Origin: OM182 bacterium MED-G28
GTDB lineage: Bacteria > Pseudomonadota > Gammaproteobacteria > Pseudomonadales > Pseudohongiellaceae
Direction of reading: 5' to 3'
DNA: 57,579 nt
NCBI GenBank assembly: GCA_002457215.1
Contig: NTJZ01000016.1
Coordinates: 1-57,579 of the forward strand
Part shown: positions 56,629 to 57,579 of the stretch, piece by piece
Layout of the letters: every line of letters begins with the position of its first letter
Position numbering within the stretch: position 1 is the first letter of the stretch
Notes under the pieces: generated by a model
What the model saw: only the letters and a program-made list of their open reading frames with translations
What the model was told of the DNA's origin: nothing
Databases searched by the model: none
Translations under genes and position numbers: made by a program

Positions 56629-57354
56629 TTAGTTTTGTTGTAATACAGGTGCCGTTACCCACATTGAGGGCCTATTGCAAGAGAACGCAGGCTCGGCATT
56701 GTTTCTGAAAGGCCTGTAGCCATTGGCAAACATATCCAATCGCTCTGTTACTTCCGGTCCGACCTCTGACAACACAAAATCCCAATTCCTTTCTACAGGT
56801 CCGCCAAGGCCAGGTACCCACATTGCCATTAGTGCATCGTTCCCGGCATTAGAAAAGTTTTCCGATGCGGTTCTGAATCTGCTGTAGGCAGATCTGAGCG
56901 AAGAGCTTTCGGTATATGAGCAAAAGCGCGTCAGCATCGCAGTTTGGTTTTCGATGTCTCCTGCGGCTGCAGGATCATTAATGGGAATGCTTCTCACAAC
57001 TCGTCCTGCATCGCATGAAATAGGAAGACGCCCATAAGCGTCATTACCAGCCGCTACACGCCGTGTGACCATTTCTGTATAACTCGGGTAGTACAAAGCA
57101 ATTTGCAAATCCCAAGTATAGTCAGCTGACAAATAAATAGGCCTCCTAAAAAAAATCGAGTCAGGATCATTTTCATCAAACTCTAGTGCTCTTGCTCTTT
57201 CAACGACGTCATCAAAGCTAAATCTATCATCGCTGATTACGCAATTTGCTGTTCGGATTACGGTACCTGCAGGAACCTGCAGGTCTTGTGCCTGCGTTAA
57301 TAGAGACCCTAAGCTCAGTGTGAGAAAAGAGAGCAGCAGAATTATTTTTTTCAT
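56629..57354 (-). CDS. secreted protein, four-cysteine family (copy A)
   Basis: 241 residues, not recognised. The signal peptide is at about 1-22 (QAQD). Cysteines C38, C114, C145, C226 align with those of copy B at 55874. Shared motifs: YTWDLQIALYYPSYTEMVTRR (about 79-99), SSLRSAYSR, GLGGP (about 182-186) and FSC...MW. ATG 57354 has GAGGA about six bases upstream. It is the first gene of the pair; the gap to copy B is 26 bases, so the two are likely one transcript. Function unknown. Confidence 0.78.
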   Translation of the reverse strand: MKKIILLLSFLTLSLGSLLTQAQDLQVPAGTVIRTANCVISDDRFSFDDVVERARALEFDENDPDSIFFRRPIYLSADYTWDLQIALYYPSYTEMVTRRVAAGNDAYGRLPISCDAGRVVRSIPINDPAAAGDIENQTAMLTRFCSYTESSSLRSAYSRFRTASENFSNAGNDALMAMWVPGLGGPVERNWDFVLSEVGPEVTERLDMFANGYRPFRNNAEPAFSCNRPSMWVTAPVLQQN

Positions 57355-57579
57355 CTTTTAGTCCTCGAAAATGTTGATTAGGAATTATTAACAAAGTGAA
57401 TGAGGAGTATTACGAGAGATTAAGGTTCTCACAATTTACAAGATGACTATTTTTACGGGTTTATGTTTAAAATCAGACTAAAAAACTCATTAGATGAATA
57501 TAATATGAGAGGGCTAATATCTTCTGAGCATTCTTGCGGAGATAAGGTCACGCCTAAAGACTTTGGGTGATTGAGTATC
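57355..57579. other. terminal gene-free stretch
   Basis: No gene or structure recognised in the last 225 bases; it presumably carries the promoter of the four-cysteine gene pair on the minus strand. Confidence 0.4.

Overview
The window looks like a chromosomal segment of a Gammaproteobacterium, probably a free-living aerobic heterotroph. The evidence is gene order: pepA-holC-valS divergent from lptF-lptG, and ribF-ileS-fkpB-ispH. There is also glnK-amtB, a RegBA redox two-component pair, a complete NAD-dependent formate dehydrogenase operon (fdsGBA-fdhD-fdsD) and a three-subunit proton-translocating transhydrogenase. Base composition is moderately AT-rich by eye, and several genes appear to use TTG or GTG starts. 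Genus-level placement, and the guess that it is marine, are inference only. No rRNA, tRNA, insertion sequence, prophage, CRISPR array or integrase was seen.

Layout. 1-3.6 kb: MoxR (cut at the left edge), DUF58 and BatA-like VWA protein, an aerotolerance/stress-type cluster. 4.2-9.7 kb, minus strand: a CNNM/CorC-like CBS protein, then an RND permease with its membrane-fusion partner. 10-12.8 kb: an SDR oxidoreductase, then regB-regA. 12.9-17 kb: a methyltransferase-like/GNAT fusion, an acyl-CoA synthetase and a PEBP-family protein. 17.5-20.5 kb: a secreted metallo-beta-lactamase-fold hydrolase, a serine beta-lactamase-like hydrolase and a hotdog thioesterase. 20.6-24 kb: glnK-amtB, a gene-free stretch with a possible small RNA, and a bile-acid-symporter-family transporter. 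24.4-31.5 kb: a secreted beta-propeller protein and the formate dehydrogenase operon. 32-35.2 kb: an ATP-grasp ligase overlapping an OlsF-like double acyltransferase, followed by a small membrane protein. 35.2-40.6 kb: ribF-ileS-fkpB-ispH, without the usual lspA. 40.6-48.4 kb: valS, holC, pepA (minus), then a thioesterase and lptF-lptG (plus). 48.5-51.9 kb, minus: pntAa-pntAb-pntB and an RDD membrane protein. 52.2-54.8 kb: a LeuA/citramalate-synthase-like enzyme convergent with a LeuB-like dehydrogenase. 54.8-57.6 kb: three secreted cysteine-containing proteins of unknown function, two of them tandem paralogues.

How it fits together. Formate oxidation to NADH, PntAB interconversion of NADH and NADPH, and RegBA redox sensing suggest flexible electron input. 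GlnK-AmtB handles ammonium. The least explained parts are the ATP-grasp/OlsF-like pair (possible new aminolipid synthesis), the methyltransferase-GNAT fusion, and the secreted four-cysteine proteins at the right end.
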